A DNA stretch of 7,620 nucleotides, from positions 2,872,969 through 2,880,588 of the forward strand of contig KE356579.1 of the NCBI GenBank assembly GCA_000416085.1, given 5' to 3'. The notes beneath the pieces were generated by a model. That model did no database searches and was not told the origin of the DNA. It was given only the letters and a program-made list of their open reading frames with translations. Both the position numbers and the translations under genes were made by a program. How positions within the stretch are numbered: position 1 is the stretch's first letter; each line of letters opens with the position of its first letter. Of the stretch, positions 7,064 through 7,620 are shown piece by piece. Source of the stretch: a halophilic archaeon J07HX64 (GTDB lineage: Archaea > Halobacteriota > Halobacteria > Halobacteriales > Haloarculaceae).

Positions 7064-7323
7064 CGATGTCGCGACAGTCGGATGTGAGTCGAACCGGCGG
7101 TGTTCAGAGGGGAGAGTGATCCGTGGGGTATCGTCACGGTCCTCACCCCGGAAGACGCCGGTCTCGGTGACTGTATCGCCAAGTTCGACTCGGGGTCCTG
7201 GGGCAAGGGGCGACACTGGGGGCTCTCACCGAATGCGGGTACTCAGTTGCACCCGTCCGGCCTATCGCTCTCCGATACTGTATCTGTCCTTAGCATATGC
7301 GTTGTAAAGTAATTATACCCGAT

Positions 7324-7345
7324 TGTTCGGAACCGTGTTCGGAAC
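7324..7345. repeat. Tandem pair of GTTC-G-GAAC dyads
   Basis: TGTTCGGAAC occurs at 7324-7333 and again at 7336-7345, two bases apart. Each copy contains the inverted repeat GTTC/GAAC around a central G, so the pair looks like two 9-base half-turn operators with centres 12 bases apart. An AT-rich box (AATTATAC, 7311-7318) lies just to the left. A regulator site is an inference; no gene with a supported start lies immediately beside it. Confidence 0.45.
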
Positions 7346-7574
7346 GCGGATTCCCGGTCGAGGGGGAGTCGCCAGTCGACACAGAGTTCAGTTGACGATG
7401 CCGCCTCTCGTGTCGACGATGAGTGGCATTGACTGGACGCCACAGTAAAACGTCGAACTATCTGTTTCACAAACTCTTTCTGGTCGGGTTCAATCTGGCA
7501 CAGTCGACGACCAGGTCACTACCGTGGTGTGTACACGAAACTGGCTCATCTGAACAGCACTGTCCGGTGTACCA

Positions 7575-7586
7575 AACGTTCATAAC
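7575..7586 (+). promoter_or_regulatory. Candidate promoter near the window end
   Basis: AACGTTCATAAC contains an AT-rich TATA-like box about 26 bases before the ATG at 7609, the spacing expected for a leaderless haloarchaeal transcript. Support is only from base composition and spacing. Confidence 0.35.
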
Positions 7587-7608
7587 TGTGAATCACGTAA
7601 CATTCTTA

Positions 7609-7620
7609 ATGTCGAACTCA
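7609..7620 (+). CDS. Possible start of a gene running off the window
   Basis: An ATG at 7609 opens four codons (Met-Ser-Asn-Ser) to the window edge, with a TATA-like box at a leaderless distance upstream. Met-Ser-Asn is a common haloarchaeal N-terminus, and the neighbouring LivG and membrane-protein genes begin the same way. Nothing about function can be said from four codons. Confidence 0.3.

Larger units (their letters stand above)
7064..7608. other. Gene-poor region with AT-rich stretches
   Basis: No frame in these 545 bases gives a convincing protein. A minus-strand frame at 7243-7470 (GTG start, 75 residues, Arg/Ser-rich) and one at 7025-7216 (63 residues, with LGDTVTETGVFRGEDRDD resembling a strand-turn-strand OB-type piece) are too short and isolated to call genes. 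AT-rich stretches are more frequent after about 7290 than in the coding part. A paired dyad repeat lies at 7324-7345. No transposase, terminal repeats or tRNA were recognised. Confidence 0.5.

Noticed and set aside
7080..7110. Possible tRNA T-arm (minus strand GGTTCGACTC)
   Set aside because: The flanking bases do not pair into a T stem, and no acceptor, D or anticodon arms can be drawn around it.
7025..7216. 63-residue minus-strand frame with an OB-like LGDTVTETGVFRGEDRDD segment
   Set aside because: It is short, overlaps the phosphatase 3' end antisense, and only one suggestive segment supports it; at most a gene remnant.
7243..7470. 75-residue minus-strand frame
   Set aside because: The GTG start lacks a clear ribosome binding site or promoter, the composition is not that of a haloarchaeal protein (Arg/Ser-rich, few acidic residues), and no family is recognised.

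Overview
The window looks like part of a chromosome or megaplasmid of a halophilic archaeon (class Halobacteria). The DNA is GC-rich and the soluble proteins are rich in Asp and Glu. Two genes have TATA-like elements about 30 bases before the start codon, as in leaderless haloarchaeal transcripts, and genes are packed with 4-base ATGA/GTGA overlaps. The genus cannot be named from the sequence alone.

Positions 1-4940 carry a LivJ/K-LivH-LivM-LivG-LivF type ABC importer for branched-chain amino acids or related compounds. The 3' two thirds of the substrate-binding protein gene reads rightward (1-804). It converges on a leftward operon livH (4940-3837), livM (3840-2467) and a single ORF holding both ATPases, LivG then LivF (2470-827). 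In the usual model the binding protein would deliver substrate outside the membrane, LivH and LivM would form the channel, and LivG and LivF would drive transport. A short hairpin fills the 22-base gap between the converging stops. The fusion junction still shows a would-be LivG stop overlapping a LivF ATG, so the fusion is explained by one extra G.

Positions 5194-5913 (leftward) encode a five-helix membrane protein of a haloarchaeal hypothetical type, with a clear TATA box for a leaderless transcript.

Positions 6195-7063 (rightward) hold two overlapping, damaged genes. The first is a probable SIMPL-domain (DUF541) protein with a one-base frameshift and an apparently shortened C-terminal half. 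The second is a small cysteine-dependent dual-specificity phosphatase whose HCx5R active site is intact but which is split by a one-base frameshift. All three lesions in the window fall at or beside short G/C runs, so sequencing error and real gene decay both need to be considered.

Positions 7064-7608 have no convincing gene, and AT-rich stretches become frequent from about 7290. They contain a paired dyad repeat beside an AT-rich box. The last bases show a promoter-like element and an ATG that may begin a gene running off the window.

No CRISPR array, RNA gene, complete mobile element or obviously new multi-gene system was found.
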